Shown piece by piece: positions 26,418 to 34,815 of a stretch of 64,000 nt of DNA. The position numbers were made by a program, and so were the translations under genes. The stretch spans positions 62,001-126,000 of the forward strand of contig NZ_JAGPXE010000002.1 of assembly GCF_018070075.1 (NCBI RefSeq). The letters are read 5' to 3'. The notes under the pieces were generated by a model. It was given only the letters and a program-made list of their open reading frames with translations, was not told where the DNA came from and ran no database searches. The stretch is from Saccharopolyspora endophytica (GTDB lineage Bacteria; Actinomycetota; Actinomycetes; Mycobacteriales; Pseudonocardiaceae). Positions within the stretch are counted from its first letter, which is position 1. The number at the start of each line of letters is the position of its first letter.

Positions 26418-27989
26418 TCAGCGGCGGAGGAGGCTCTCTTCGCGGAGGTCTCGGGTGAAGTCGCGGATCGGGCCGCTCAGGCCGAGCGGGTCGAAGCGCA
26501 GCAGCGAGATCCCGCCCAGCACGGCCGCGCCGATGCCGACCGCGACGAACGGCCAGTTGTACATCGCCTGCTCGCCGTCGGGGTAGTAGGCGAGCACCAG
26601 CGCGATCGAGGCGCCCACCACGTAGGACAGGGCGCGGGGAGTCCAGGCGAACGCCGAGCCGAGGGCGAGGCCCCAGGTCAGGTACCAGGGCAGCACCACC
26701 GGTGAGAGCAGCGCGCCGCAGCACAGCACGATCGCCGCGCGGCGCACGGCTTCGGTCCCGCCGTCGCGGGCCTGCCACCAGTTCCAGGCCAGCAGCGCCA
26801 GCAGCAGCATCGAGCCCAGCGTGCGGGTGGTGCCCACGATCGGCCAGATGTTGAGCTCGCCGAACAGCGACAGCACGGTGTGCACGGCCTGCCCGACGGC
26901 GGTCGGCGCCGACAGGTAGTTCACGATCATGCCGGGTGCCGACAGCGCCGACAACCAGCCGAAACCGACCTTCGCCAGCGCCGTGCAGGAGCCGAAGACC
27001 ACCGCGAACACGCCCAGCGCGGGCACGACCGCGTGCACGAACCGGCGCAGCCTCGGGCCCTCCAGCCGTGCCGCCCAGATCCACACCAGGAACGGCAGCG
27101 CCAGCCCTGCGGTCGCCTTCACCGCCATCGCCGCCGACACCAGGCCGATGCCGAGCACGTTGCGTCCCCGCAGCATCGCCAGCGTGCCCGTCGCGAGCAG
27201 GCCGATCATCAGCATGTCGTTGTGCGGGCCGCCGACCAGGTGCACCACGGTCATCGGGCTCGCCGCGACCAGCCACAGCGCGACCGGCAGGCGTCCGCCC
27301 AGGTGCTCGACCAGGCCGGGCAGCGCGCAGATCAGCAGCACCAGGCCGCCGAGCAGCACCAGCCGCATGACGATGACGCTGGCGATCACGTCGTGCCCGG
27401 CCAGCAGGATCACGCCCTTGGCCACGCCCATGAACAGCGGGCCGTAGGGCGCGGGGGTGGTCTGCCAGGTGGGGTGGACGTTCTCCGGGATCGGGCCGGT
27501 CAGCATCGCCGGGCCCACGCCGTAGGGGTCGAGGCCGTGGAGCGCGAGAAGCCCTTGGCCGAGGTAGCTGTAGACGTCGCGGGTGAACAGCGGCGGGGCG
27601 ATGAGGATCGGCGCCAGCCAGGCGGCCGTCGCCCACAGCACTCCGCGCGAGGACACCAGTCGTGCGATCACGCCGCGGCCGAGCCGCACCCACGCCCAGA
27701 CCAGCAGGGCGAATCCCACGTAGACGACGGTGACCGCGACATCGCGGCCGTGGCCGTAGCGCAGCACCGACAGCGGGCCGTCGCCGAGGATCGGGTCGTG
27801 GATGAGGGTTCCCGCGGCGCCGACCGAGCCGGCCAGCAGCATCACGGAACCGATCGCGCCGAGCGCGATGGTGCGCAGGGGCAGCGGACGTCCGGGGAGA
27901 CGTCCGCCGAAGCTGAACGGGTCGGCTGTCGTGTTGTGGGTCCGTTCGGACCTGCCTGGTGCCGACTCCACGGAGACAATCGGGGCCAT
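26418..27989 (-). CDS. Polyprenol-phosphate-mannose alpha-1,6-mannosyltransferase (MptA-like GT-C)
   Basis: This 523-residue integral membrane GT-C glycosyltransferase has about 12-13 hydrophobic segments. Its first periplasmic loop carries the acidic motif FTRDVYSYLGQGLL, followed by LDPYGVGP. Family members extend the mannan backbone of lipomannan from polyprenyl-phosphate mannose; the M. tuberculosis homologue at this locus is MptA (Rv2174). The ATG at 27989 was chosen because it is near the first conserved hydrophilic region, whereas the 53 residues upstream read like non-coding DNA. It is next to pknL, as in mycobacteria. Whether the product adds to lipomannan or another glycolipid here is inferred. 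Confidence 0.85.
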   Translation of the reverse strand: MAPIVSVESAPGRSERTHNTTADPFSFGGRLPGRPLPLRTIALGAIGSVMLLAGSVGAAGTLIHDPILGDGPLSVLRYGHGRDVAVTVVYVGFALLVWAWVRLGRGVIARLVSSRGVLWATAAWLAPILIAPPLFTRDVYSYLGQGLLALHGLDPYGVGPAMLTGPIPENVHPTWQTTPAPYGPLFMGVAKGVILLAGHDVIASVIVMRLVLLGGLVLLICALPGLVEHLGGRLPVALWLVAASPMTVVHLVGGPHNDMLMIGLLATGTLAMLRGRNVLGIGLVSAAMAVKATAGLALPFLVWIWAARLEGPRLRRFVHAVVPALGVFAVVFGSCTALAKVGFGWLSALSAPGMIVNYLSAPTAVGQAVHTVLSLFGELNIWPIVGTTRTLGSMLLLALLAWNWWQARDGGTEAVRRAAIVLCCGALLSPVVLPWYLTWGLALGSAFAWTPRALSYVVGASIALVLAYYPDGEQAMYNWPFVAVGIGAAVLGGISLLRFDPLGLSGPIRDFTRDLREESLLRR

Positions 27990-28205
27990 GGTGCGCTCAA
28001 TATTTCCACAAGCGCCCGCCGGTCCGGCTCTGACCAGGTCAGATCGCGTGTTCCGGTAGCTTCGCGGATGATCTTCGCATCCCGGATCGCCGCTGGTAGA
28101 TCCACACGTCGCAAGAACGTTACAACTCGGACACGAGATCAGGATCACGCCTACGGGTGGAGATCTTCCCCCGGAAAGACGACCGCCGATTCAGCTAGCG
28201 AGTCG

Positions 28206-30206
28206 TCAGAACGCCGTGACGTGGATGGCCGAACCGGGCTGCACCCGGCTTCCCGGCAGCGGGTACTGGCCCAGGATCATCATGTCCTCGCGCTGGAACA
28301 GAGCCTGCACGCTGAGTTGGAGTCCGAGCTGAGCCACCTGCACCTGCGCCTCGGTGACCTTCATGCCGTTGAGGCTGGGCACCGGGACCGCGTTGGACAC
28401 CACCACGCCGATGCGCGGACGGCCGACCAGCTTGACCTCGGTGCCGATCGTCGGGTTGGTGCTGACGACCTTGCCGGCGTCGATGTCGCCGTCGAACTGC
28501 TGGCCCGCGTCGTAGGGCTCGAAGCCCGCGTTGCTCAGCGTGGTGAAGGCGTCCTCGCGGCTCATCCCGCGCACGTCCGGGACCTGCACCGGCGGTGGAC
28601 CCTTGCTGACGATCAGCGACACCTCGGAGTTGAGGTTCACCCGGGTGCCCGGGGCCGGATCCACGCTGATCACGTGCCCCTCGGGCACCGCGCGGTCGTA
28701 CTGCGCGGACGAGGAGTCCTGCTTGGGCTGCAGCTTGGCGTTGCGGATGAGGTTCTCGGCCTCCGCGACCGTGATGCCCGCGGCGATCTGCGGCACGGCG
28801 GGCTTGCCCAGCGAGACCACGACGTCCACCGAGCCGCCGCTGCGCACCTGCGAACCCTCGGTCGGGTTCGAGCTGAGCACGATGCCTTCCGGCACGTCGT
28901 TGTCGTTCTCCTTGGTCACGTTCGCGGTCAGCCCGGCGCCTTCCAGCGTCTGGACGGCCTGCTGCTCGGACACCCCGACGATCCTGGGCACCGAGACGTA
29001 GCTGCCGAAGCCGAGCCAGAACGCCGCACCGCCCACCAGCGCCGCCAGGACCAGCACGATCGCGGCCCACATCGCGCCGTTGCGGCGGCCCTTGCGCCGT
29101 TGCGGTTCCATGCCCGCGCCCGGTCGCGGGGTGTCGTAGTCCTCGGTGGCCGGGCGGGCGAGCGCGCGGGTGTGCTGGCGCGGCGGCTGCTGCTCGAAGT
29201 TCGCCGGGACCGGCTCGACCCGGGTCGGCTGGGCCCGCACGGTCGGGAACTGCTCGGTCGGCGGGTCGGCGACCGGCGGCATCAGCGCGGTCGTGGCCTC
29301 CGAGGCCGGCACCGGCACGGCCACCGGGGCGATGCCCAGGTCGCTGCGCACCTGCTCCAGCTCGGCCAGGAACGCCTCCGCGTCGGCGGGGCGCTCGGCC
29401 GGGTCGCGCCGGGTGGCGCGCAGCACCAGGGCGTCGAGCGCGTCGGGCACCTCGGGTGAGGTCGTGGCGGGAGGGGGCACGTCGTCGTTGACGTGCTGGT
29501 AGGCCACCGACATCGCGGTGTCGCCGGTGAAGGGAGGGCGGCCGGTCAGCAGCTCGTAGAGCACGATCCCGGCGGCGTAGACGTCGGTGCGGGCGTCGGC
29601 GGCACCCGTGGTGACCTGCTCGGGGGAGAGGTAGGCGACGGTGCCGAGGATGACGCTCCCGCTGGTCGTGCCCGCCTCGGCGGCGGCGCGGACCAGCCCG
29701 AAGTCGGCGACCTTGACCGAACCGTCCTTGCCGATGAGCACGTTCTCCGGCTTGACGTCCCGGTGCACCATGCCCGCGCGATGCGCGGAGGCCAGCGCCG
29801 AGAGCACCGGCTGCATCACGCTGATCGCCATGGCCAGCGGCAGCTTCCCGCCGCGGTCCAGGATCAGGTCGCGCAGCGTGCACCCCTCGACCAGCTCCAT
29901 GACCAGGAACACGTGGTCGCCGTCGGGTCCGTGGTCCACGCCCTGGTCGTAGACGGCCACGACGTCGTTGTGGTGCAGCTTCGCGGCGGAGCGGGCTTCG
30001 CGCTCGAACCGGTCGACGAAGGAGCGGTCGCCGGAGTAGCGGGCGTCCATCACCTTCAGCGCCACCGGGCGCTCCAGGCGGGTGTCCAGACCTCGGTAAA
30101 CGGTCGACATGCCGCCGCGCGCGATCATCGAGTCGACCCGGTAGCGACGTTCGAGAAAGGCTCCGACGAGGCTGTTGCCCTGTCCTTGCCGCGTCTCAGG
30201 TGTCAT
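28206..30206 (-). CDS. pknL: Serine/threonine protein kinase with four PASTA repeats (PknL locus)
   Basis: This 666-residue receptor kinase senses wall material and phosphorylates proteins inside the cell. The N-terminal kinase domain (about 15-280) has the Gly loop and ALKVMD lysine, HRDVKPENV catalytic loop, DFGLVRAAAE activation loop and GTVAYLSPEQ. A Pro/Ala-rich juxtamembrane linker and one membrane helix (about 385-405) follow. The outside part holds four PASTA repeats, each ending near a P-x-x-G motif. The M. tuberculosis PknL is remembered as lacking PASTA repeats, while corynebacterial ones have them. The facing gene at 30345 encodes the PknL-partner regulator family. The start follows the conserved TPETRQGQG region. 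Confidence 0.92.
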   Translation of the reverse strand: MTPETRQGQGNSLVGAFLERRYRVDSMIARGGMSTVYRGLDTRLERPVALKVMDARYSGDRSFVDRFEREARSAAKLHHNDVVAVYDQGVDHGPDGDHVFLVMELVEGCTLRDLILDRGGKLPLAMAISVMQPVLSALASAHRAGMVHRDVKPENVLIGKDGSVKVADFGLVRAAAEAGTTSGSVILGTVAYLSPEQVTTGAADARTDVYAAGIVLYELLTGRPPFTGDTAMSVAYQHVNDDVPPPATTSPEVPDALDALVLRATRRDPAERPADAEAFLAELEQVRSDLGIAPVAVPVPASEATTALMPPVADPPTEQFPTVRAQPTRVEPVPANFEQQPPRQHTRALARPATEDYDTPRPGAGMEPQRRKGRRNGAMWAAIVLVLAALVGGAAFWLGFGSYVSVPRIVGVSEQQAVQTLEGAGLTANVTKENDNDVPEGIVLSSNPTEGSQVRSGGSVDVVVSLGKPAVPQIAAGITVAEAENLIRNAKLQPKQDSSSAQYDRAVPEGHVISVDPAPGTRVNLNSEVSLIVSKGPPPVQVPDVRGMSREDAFTTLSNAGFEPYDAGQQFDGDIDAGKVVSTNPTIGTEVKLVGRPRIGVVVSNAVPVPSLNGMKVTEAQVQVAQLGLQLSVQALFQREDMMILGQYPLPGSRVQPGSAIHVTAF

Positions 30207-30344
30207 CGCTCGCCATTCCCCGGGTTCCTTGCCACCACCGATTGTGGCAGGTACGCGCACGGTACCGGTGCTCGGTGGGGCGGAGGTGGTGATCAACAAC
30301 TTTACCCGCGCGGTGCACGGCACGCCGGGCGGTCATGTGGCAAG

Positions 30345-30719
30345 GTGTTCGATGTGGTTGCAATCCCTGCTGCCCCGGACGTGCTGGCTCCCGATGTGGA
30401 GGTCGTACCGCTGACCGCCGTGGCTGAGAAGCTCGGTCGGTCCGTCACCCGGGTGCATCAACTCATTCGTGATGGTCATCTGCTCGCCCTGCGGCGGAAC
30501 AAGGAGCTGGGCGTGCCCAGCGCCTTCTTCGTCGACGACGAGATCGTGAAGGGCTTGCCCGGCACGATCACCCTGCTCCGGGACGCCGGTTACCACGAGG
30601 ACGAGATCCTCCGGTGGCTGTTCACCCCGGACGACACGCTCCCGGGCGCTCCGATCGACGCGTTGCGCGGCGACCGGGGCCGAGAGGTCAAGCGCCGGGC
30701 TCAAGCACTGGGCTTCTGA
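30345..30719 (+). CDS. Rv2175c-type DNA-binding regulator (PknL partner family)
   Basis: This 124-residue winged-HTH protein is transcribed toward the plus strand, divergent from pknL. The sequence begins FDVVAIPAAPDVLAPDVEVV and has a helix-turn-helix at about LTAVAEKLGRSVTRVHQLIR. It continues with the conserved GHLLALRRNKELGVPSAFF and LRDAGYHEDEILRWLFTPD blocks. It ends DALRGDRGREVKRRAQALGF, close to my memory of the M. tuberculosis Rv2175c protein, which binds DNA and is phosphorylated by PknL. Two GTG starts (30345 and 30354) fit; neither has a clear RBS. A strong hairpin follows. Confidence 0.85.
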   Translation: MFDVVAIPAAPDVLAPDVEVVPLTAVAEKLGRSVTRVHQLIRDGHLLALRRNKELGVPSAFFVDDEIVKGLPGTITLLRDAGYHEDEILRWLFTPDDTLPGAPIDALRGDRGREVKRRAQALGF

Positions 30720-30723
30720 CGGG

Positions 30724-30754
30724 CTCCCCGGGTGGCGTGGCACCACCCGGGGAG
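30724..30754. terminator. Bidirectional terminator between the PknL-partner gene and the PPOX gene
   Basis: CTCCCCGGGTGG (30724-30735) pairs perfectly with 30743-30754 over a 7-nt loop. It lies between convergent genes. Confidence 0.8.
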
Positions 30755-30761
30755 AACGCGC

Positions 30762-31184
30762 TCAGCCGGGCTGGTCGTTGTCCTTCATCGAGCCCCAGCC
30801 GTGCCACTTGTCGACCTCGATCCAGGCGCTGACCCGCGGGTTCTCCCGGTTCGGGTACTGGTTGCCGAGGTAGTGGTGGGCGAGGCGGTCGATGTCGACC
30901 AGTCCTTCGTCGTCCTTGAACTCGGCCACCCGGCCGACGACGGTGACGTGGGTGTACCAGTCGCCGGAATCCAGGACGCTCAGCGTCACGCGCGGGTCCC
31001 GCTGGATGTGCTTGAGGCGAACGCGGGCCGCGTCCATGTTGATCAGGACCCGGCCGTCGTCCTCCCACAGGTACCAGGTGGGGGTGGACACCGGCGTGCC
31101 GTCGGAACGCAGCGTCGTGATCACGGACGGGTTGGCGCGGCGCAACAGCTCGACGGCGTCGGGCGGCAGCGGCGGCTTGGACAT
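30762..31184 (-). CDS. PPOX-class (FDOR) flavin/deazaflavin oxidoreductase-like protein
   Basis: This 140-residue split-barrel protein shows the family pattern ANPSVITTLRSDGTPVSTPTWYLW, followed by RLKHIQRDPRVTLSVLD and a C-terminal ISAWIEVDKWHGWG-like end (here VSAWIEVDKWHGWG). Such proteins use F420 or flavin to reduce small substrates or quinones. The ATG at 31184 has GAGGAG 7 nt upstream, whereas the upstream in-frame start does not. It is a paralogue of 3731-4156 but only distantly similar. It sits convergent to the PknL-partner gene and downstream of a carotenoid enzyme gene, with no clear functional link. Confidence 0.8.
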   Translation of the reverse strand: MSKPPLPPDAVELLRRANPSVITTLRSDGTPVSTPTWYLWEDDGRVLINMDAARVRLKHIQRDPRVTLSVLDSGDWYTHVTVVGRVAEFKDDEGLVDIDRLAHHYLGNQYPNRENPRVSAWIEVDKWHGWGSMKDNDQPG

Positions 31185-31319
31185 GTGGTCTCCTCGATCA
31201 CTGGGGTGTCGTTGCGGCGGAGCCGTGAAGATCACCGATCCCCGCGAGGAGCATCATCGCCACATCGGCGGCGCGCCGCCATCCGGGGGTGGCGGGTCCG
31301 AACAATCCCTTTCGCCTGG

Positions 31320-32795
31320 TCAGCTCGGGCTCGAACCGCCCAGGACCCGCTGCGCGGCGAGCTTCCCCGAGATCAGCACCGGAGGGACCCCGACGCCCGG
31401 AGTCGTCCCGGAACCCGCGAGGACGACGTTGCCCAGACCCCGGACCAGGTTCTTGGGCCGGAACGGTCCGGTCTGGGAGAAGGTGTGCGCGGCCGAGAAC
31501 GGAGTGCCCGCGGCGTGTCCCTCCGCCGCCCACTCCACGGGCGTCACCAGGTCCGACGTCTCGATCGCCGCGCCGAAACCGGAGAACCCCCGGTCCTCGA
31601 GGACGCGCACCAGCTCCTCGCGGTAGCGGGGTCCCACGCGCGCCCAGTCGATCGGTCCGGTCTGCAGGTTCGGGCACGGCGCGAGGATGTAGTGCAGTTC
31701 CCCGCCGGCCGGCGCCAGCGAAGGATCGCTCGCCGTCGGCCGCGTGACCAGCAGGGACGGGTCGGTCATCGGTCGTCCGTCGCGGATGATCTCGGTGAAG
31801 GTGCTCTGCCACGCCTCGCCGAAGGAGATCGTGTGATGGGCCGTCGACCAGCTCCGCGCGGTGCCGGCGTGCAGCACCACGGCCGACGGCGACCAGCGCA
31901 GCCGGCGCTTCGGCCGGTTGCCCAGCAGCCGGTGCACCACGGGCAGGTCGGGGGTGAGCACCACGGCGTCGGCGGGGATCCGCTCGTCGGCGGTGAGCAC
32001 CGTGCTGACCCGGTCGCCGCTGCGCTCCAGCCCGGTCACCTCGGTCCCGTACCTGAACTCCACCCCGGCCTGCGCTGCGGCTTCGGCCATCGCCGCGGGC
32101 ACCGCGTGCATGCCGCCGCGCGGGAACCACACGCCGTTGATCGTGTCCATGTAGGAGATCACCGCGTACAGCGCCAGCGCGCGGCGCGGGTCCAGGCCCG
32201 CGTAGAGCGCTTGGAAGGAGAACACCCGGCGCAGCCGCTCGTCGCGCAGGAACCGCCCGATCGCCGGGCCGAGCCTGCCGAAGCCCCCGAGCGCCACCAG
32301 CCGCGCCAGTTCCGGCGAGATGAGGTCCAGCGGCGAGTCGAAGTTGGCGTCGATGAACCGGTGCATCTCCGCCCGGTAGACCTCGGTCAGCCAGTGCCGC
32401 AGCCGCCGGTACCCGTCGGCCTCGCGCGGTCCGGCCAGCCGCCGCACCTCGTGCTCCATCGCCTCGGCGTCGGTGTGCACGTCCAGCACCGACCCGTCGG
32501 CGAACGTGGCCTGGTAGGCCGGGTGCAGCGGGATGAGGTCGAGCCGTTCGCGCACCGACGAGCCGACGGCGTGCAGGGCTTCGTCGAGCAGCTCCGGCAT
32601 CGTCAGCACGGTCGGGCCGGTGTCGATCCGGTACCCGTCGAGCACCTTCAGGCCCGCTCGGCCGCCCGGAACCTCGGCGCGTTCCACGACCGTCACCCGG
32701 CGTCCCGCACCGGCCAGGTGCAGCGCCGCGGACAACCCGGCCAGCCCGGCGCCGACGATCACCACGTGGTCGGTGCGTCCGGTGACCGAGCGCAT
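31320..32795 (-). CDS. Phytoene desaturase-family FAD oxidoreductase (CrtI-like)
   Basis: This 491-residue flavoprotein has the N-terminal FAD motif VVIVGAGLAGLSAALHLAGAG, the second GG-doublet region VPGGRAGLKVLDGY, and a C-terminal TTPGVGVPPVLISGKLAA, the CrtI family ending. It would desaturate phytoene or related C30/C40 isoprenoids. The start lies 4 nt beyond the stop of the GGPP synthase gene, so the two form an operon; the pathway intermediate of the synthase would still need a phytoene synthase, which is not in the window. The intermediate step may be encoded elsewhere, or the enzyme may act on another substrate. Confidence 0.85.
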   Translation of the reverse strand: MRSVTGRTDHVVIVGAGLAGLSAALHLAGAGRRVTVVERAEVPGGRAGLKVLDGYRIDTGPTVLTMPELLDEALHAVGSSVRERLDLIPLHPAYQATFADGSVLDVHTDAEAMEHEVRRLAGPREADGYRRLRHWLTEVYRAEMHRFIDANFDSPLDLISPELARLVALGGFGRLGPAIGRFLRDERLRRVFSFQALYAGLDPRRALALYAVISYMDTINGVWFPRGGMHAVPAAMAEAAAQAGVEFRYGTEVTGLERSGDRVSTVLTADERIPADAVVLTPDLPVVHRLLGNRPKRRLRWSPSAVVLHAGTARSWSTAHHTISFGEAWQSTFTEIIRDGRPMTDPSLLVTRPTASDPSLAPAGGELHYILAPCPNLQTGPIDWARVGPRYREELVRVLEDRGFSGFGAAIETSDLVTPVEWAAEGHAAGTPFSAAHTFSQTGPFRPKNLVRGLGNVVLAGSGTTPGVGVPPVLISGKLAAQRVLGGSSPS

Positions 32796-32799
32796 CGCG

Positions 32800-33918
32800 T
32801 CAGTGGCTTCGGTCGGTGACCGCGATGGCCAGCTCGGCCAGCCGCGACGCCGCGGGCTCGTCGAGCCCCGCGGTGTGCAGCGCGAGCATCGCCGATCCGG
32901 TCAGCTCGGTGATCCGCTTCTCCACGGCCGCCACCGCTCCCAGCTCGGTGAGCACCTCGCGGGCCGAGGCCACTCGCTGCTCGGTGAGCAGCGGATCGCC
33001 CAGCACCTCGTGCAGCAGGTCCAGCTTCGCCTGGTCGTCGCGCTCGTGGGCGGCCGCGACCGCCTCGGCGATCAGCACCGTGCGCTTGCCCTCGCGCAGG
33101 TCGTCCCCGGCGGGCTTGCCGGTGACCGCGGGGTCGCCGAACACGCCCAGCAGGTCGTCGCGCAGCTGGAACGCCACGCCGATGTCGGAGCCGAACCGGC
33201 GCAGCGCGGTCAGCGCCTCGGGCGTGGCCCCGGCGATCTCTGCGCCCAGCTCGAGAGGCCGCTGCACGGTGTAGGAGGCGGCCTTGAGCAGGCAGATCTT
33301 CAGCGCGGCTTCGGGCGACTCGTCGACGTTGACCTGCCCCAGCACGTCCAGGTACTGGCCGGAGAGGACCTCGGTGCGCATCGCGCGCCACGGCCGCAGC
33401 GCCCGCATCATCGCCTCGGCCGGGATGCCCGAGGTGTGCAGCATGTCGTCGGCCCAGGCCAGCGCGAGGTCGCCGAGCAGCACGGCCGCGGCCATGCCGA
33501 ACTGGGTGTCGTCGCCGGTGTAGTCGGAGTCCCGGTGCTGCTGCTGGAACCGGCGGTGGATCGTCGGTTTGCCGCGCCGCGTGTCGGACTCGTCGATGAG
33601 GTCGTCGTGCACCAGCGCGCACGTCTGGATCAGCTCCAGGGCGCTGGCGGCCTGGAGCATCGCCTCCGCCTCGGGCCCGGTGGCCGCGCCACCGCAGGCC
33701 CGCCAGCCCCACCAGGCGAAGGTCGGGCGGATGCGCTTGCCGCCGCCGAGCACGAAGTCGTTGAGCTCGGCAATCGCCGATCCGACCGCGGGGTCGAGGT
33801 CGGCCGCCTCGTCGCGCCGGGCCTGCAGGCAGGTGGCCAGCACCCGCTGGACGTGACCGGGCAGATCAGCTTCGAAATCGGCGTTGCCGCCGACGGCCCG
33901 CATGGTGGCCGAGTACAT
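32800..33918 (-). CDS. Geranylgeranyl (polyprenyl) diphosphate synthase, IdsA/CrtE type
   Basis: This 372-residue trans-prenyltransferase condenses isopentenyl diphosphate units into C15-C20 chains. It has the first Asp-rich motif LVHDDLIDESDTRRG and the second FQLRDDLLGVFGD. GGGKRIRP is the substrate lysine-arginine site. The ATG at 33918 has GGAGG 10 nt upstream and was chosen over the GTG at 33927, which is too close to that site. The idsA-type gene lies next to MptA-like and LppM-like genes as in the M. tuberculosis Rv2171-Rv2174 area. It heads an operon with the CrtI-like gene (4-nt gap). Product length (C15, C20 or longer) is not certain. Confidence 0.9.
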   Translation of the reverse strand: MYSATMRAVGGNADFEADLPGHVQRVLATCLQARRDEAADLDPAVGSAIAELNDFVLGGGKRIRPTFAWWGWRACGGAATGPEAEAMLQAASALELIQTCALVHDDLIDESDTRRGKPTIHRRFQQQHRDSDYTGDDTQFGMAAAVLLGDLALAWADDMLHTSGIPAEAMMRALRPWRAMRTEVLSGQYLDVLGQVNVDESPEAALKICLLKAASYTVQRPLELGAEIAGATPEALTALRRFGSDIGVAFQLRDDLLGVFGDPAVTGKPAGDDLREGKRTVLIAEAVAAAHERDDQAKLDLLHEVLGDPLLTEQRVASAREVLTELGAVAAVEKRITELTGSAMLALHTAGLDEPAASRLAELAIAVTDRSH

Positions 33919-34042
33919 GGGAGGCACACCTCCATCCTGCGCGATGCCGTCACGCGGCTTCCTGCGGGGCCACGGCGTTGCTCCCCGTATCTGGGCGAAC
34001 TCCGGAGGGTGACGATCTCGGGTGGTCTCGCGAAGCCCGTGA

Positions 34043-34705
34043 TCAGAGCTTGGCGCCGGGCCGGGTTCGCAGGTGGTTGCGCAGCGCGAGCGCGGCGATC
34101 AGGACCGCCGCGATGATCGCGACTCCGCCCACCAGCAGCGCCCACCCGATCCAGTCCATCCCGGAACCGGTGGTGAACTGGAAGGTCGCGTACGGCTGCG
34201 TGACCTCACCAGGGCTCAGCAGCCAGGTGACCGTGCCCGCGCTCTCCTCACCGTTGGTCGTGGTGATCTGACCCGGTGCGCTGATCTTGAGCTCGATGCC
34301 GCTGTCGGTGTCCGCCAGCGGCGTCAGGTCCGCCTGACCTTGGAAGATCACCAGCGAGCCGCTGCGGTGCATCTGGAGCGAGAAGCGCGAATCCGTCGGG
34401 CTCATCGCCGCTGCGAGCTGCTCGACCTCCTGGAAGGAGAGGTCGTTGAACGACAGGTTCGCCCCGACCCTGGTGCCCTCCTGGTAGGGCCGGACCTGGA
34501 CGCGATCGGCCAGGTCCGGGGGCGGTCGGAGGTCGAACGGGACCTTGCCGTCCGGCGTTTCGGTGGCCACCAGCACCTCTCCGGACACCATGTCGTCGCC
34601 GGAGATGGTCATGGCGGACCTGACGTGCAGGCACCCGCTGAGCATCGTGCCGAGCAGGATGATCAGCAGTACCAACAGGGTTCGGCGCGGTGTGTTCCCC
34701 TCCAC
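34043..34705 (-). CDS. lppM: LppM-like lipoprotein with C-terminal membrane anchor
   Basis: This 220-residue protein has a lipoprotein signal (lipobox LSGC around residue 25) and a beta-rich domain (about 30-170). A membrane helix at about 185-208 is followed by a short basic cytoplasmic tail (RNHLRTRPGAKL). This bitopic layout with a lipobox is unusual and matches the LppM (Rv2171) family remembered from M. tuberculosis, where it affects phagocytosis-related surface lipids. The GTG start lies in front of a basic NTPRRTLLVLL leader. It neighbours the GGPP synthase; the MTHFR-type gene that separates them in M. tuberculosis is absent here. Confidence 0.8.
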   Translation of the reverse strand: MEGNTPRRTLLVLLIILLGTMLSGCLHVRSAMTISGDDMVSGEVLVATETPDGKVPFDLRPPPDLADRVQVRPYQEGTRVGANLSFNDLSFQEVEQLAAAMSPTDSRFSLQMHRSGSLVIFQGQADLTPLADTDSGIELKISAPGQITTTNGEESAGTVTWLLSPGEVTQPYATFQFTTGSGMDWIGWALLVGGVAIIAAVLIAALALRNHLRTRPGAKL

Positions 34706-34803
34706 GCGAGGGATGCTGCCATCGAAGCGGGGAGTTCGCCGTTCGTGTGATCGTCGGCGGTGTCCGCTTTTCGTCGTATCGCGTCGGTTCTTTCGGCGCG
34801 CGC

Positions 34804-34809
34804 TAGCGT
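34804..34809 (+). promoter_or_regulatory. Leaderless -10 element (TAGCGT)
   Basis: TAGCGT ends exactly 6 nt before the ATG at 34816, with no Shine-Dalgarno. Confidence 0.55.
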
Positions 34810-34815
34810 GGCCGC

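Noticed and set aside
31198..31319. A 40-codon open stretch just after the crtI-like gene on the minus strand
   Set aside because: It has no convincing start or RBS and no recognisable phytoene synthase sequence. It may be a relic but cannot be supported.
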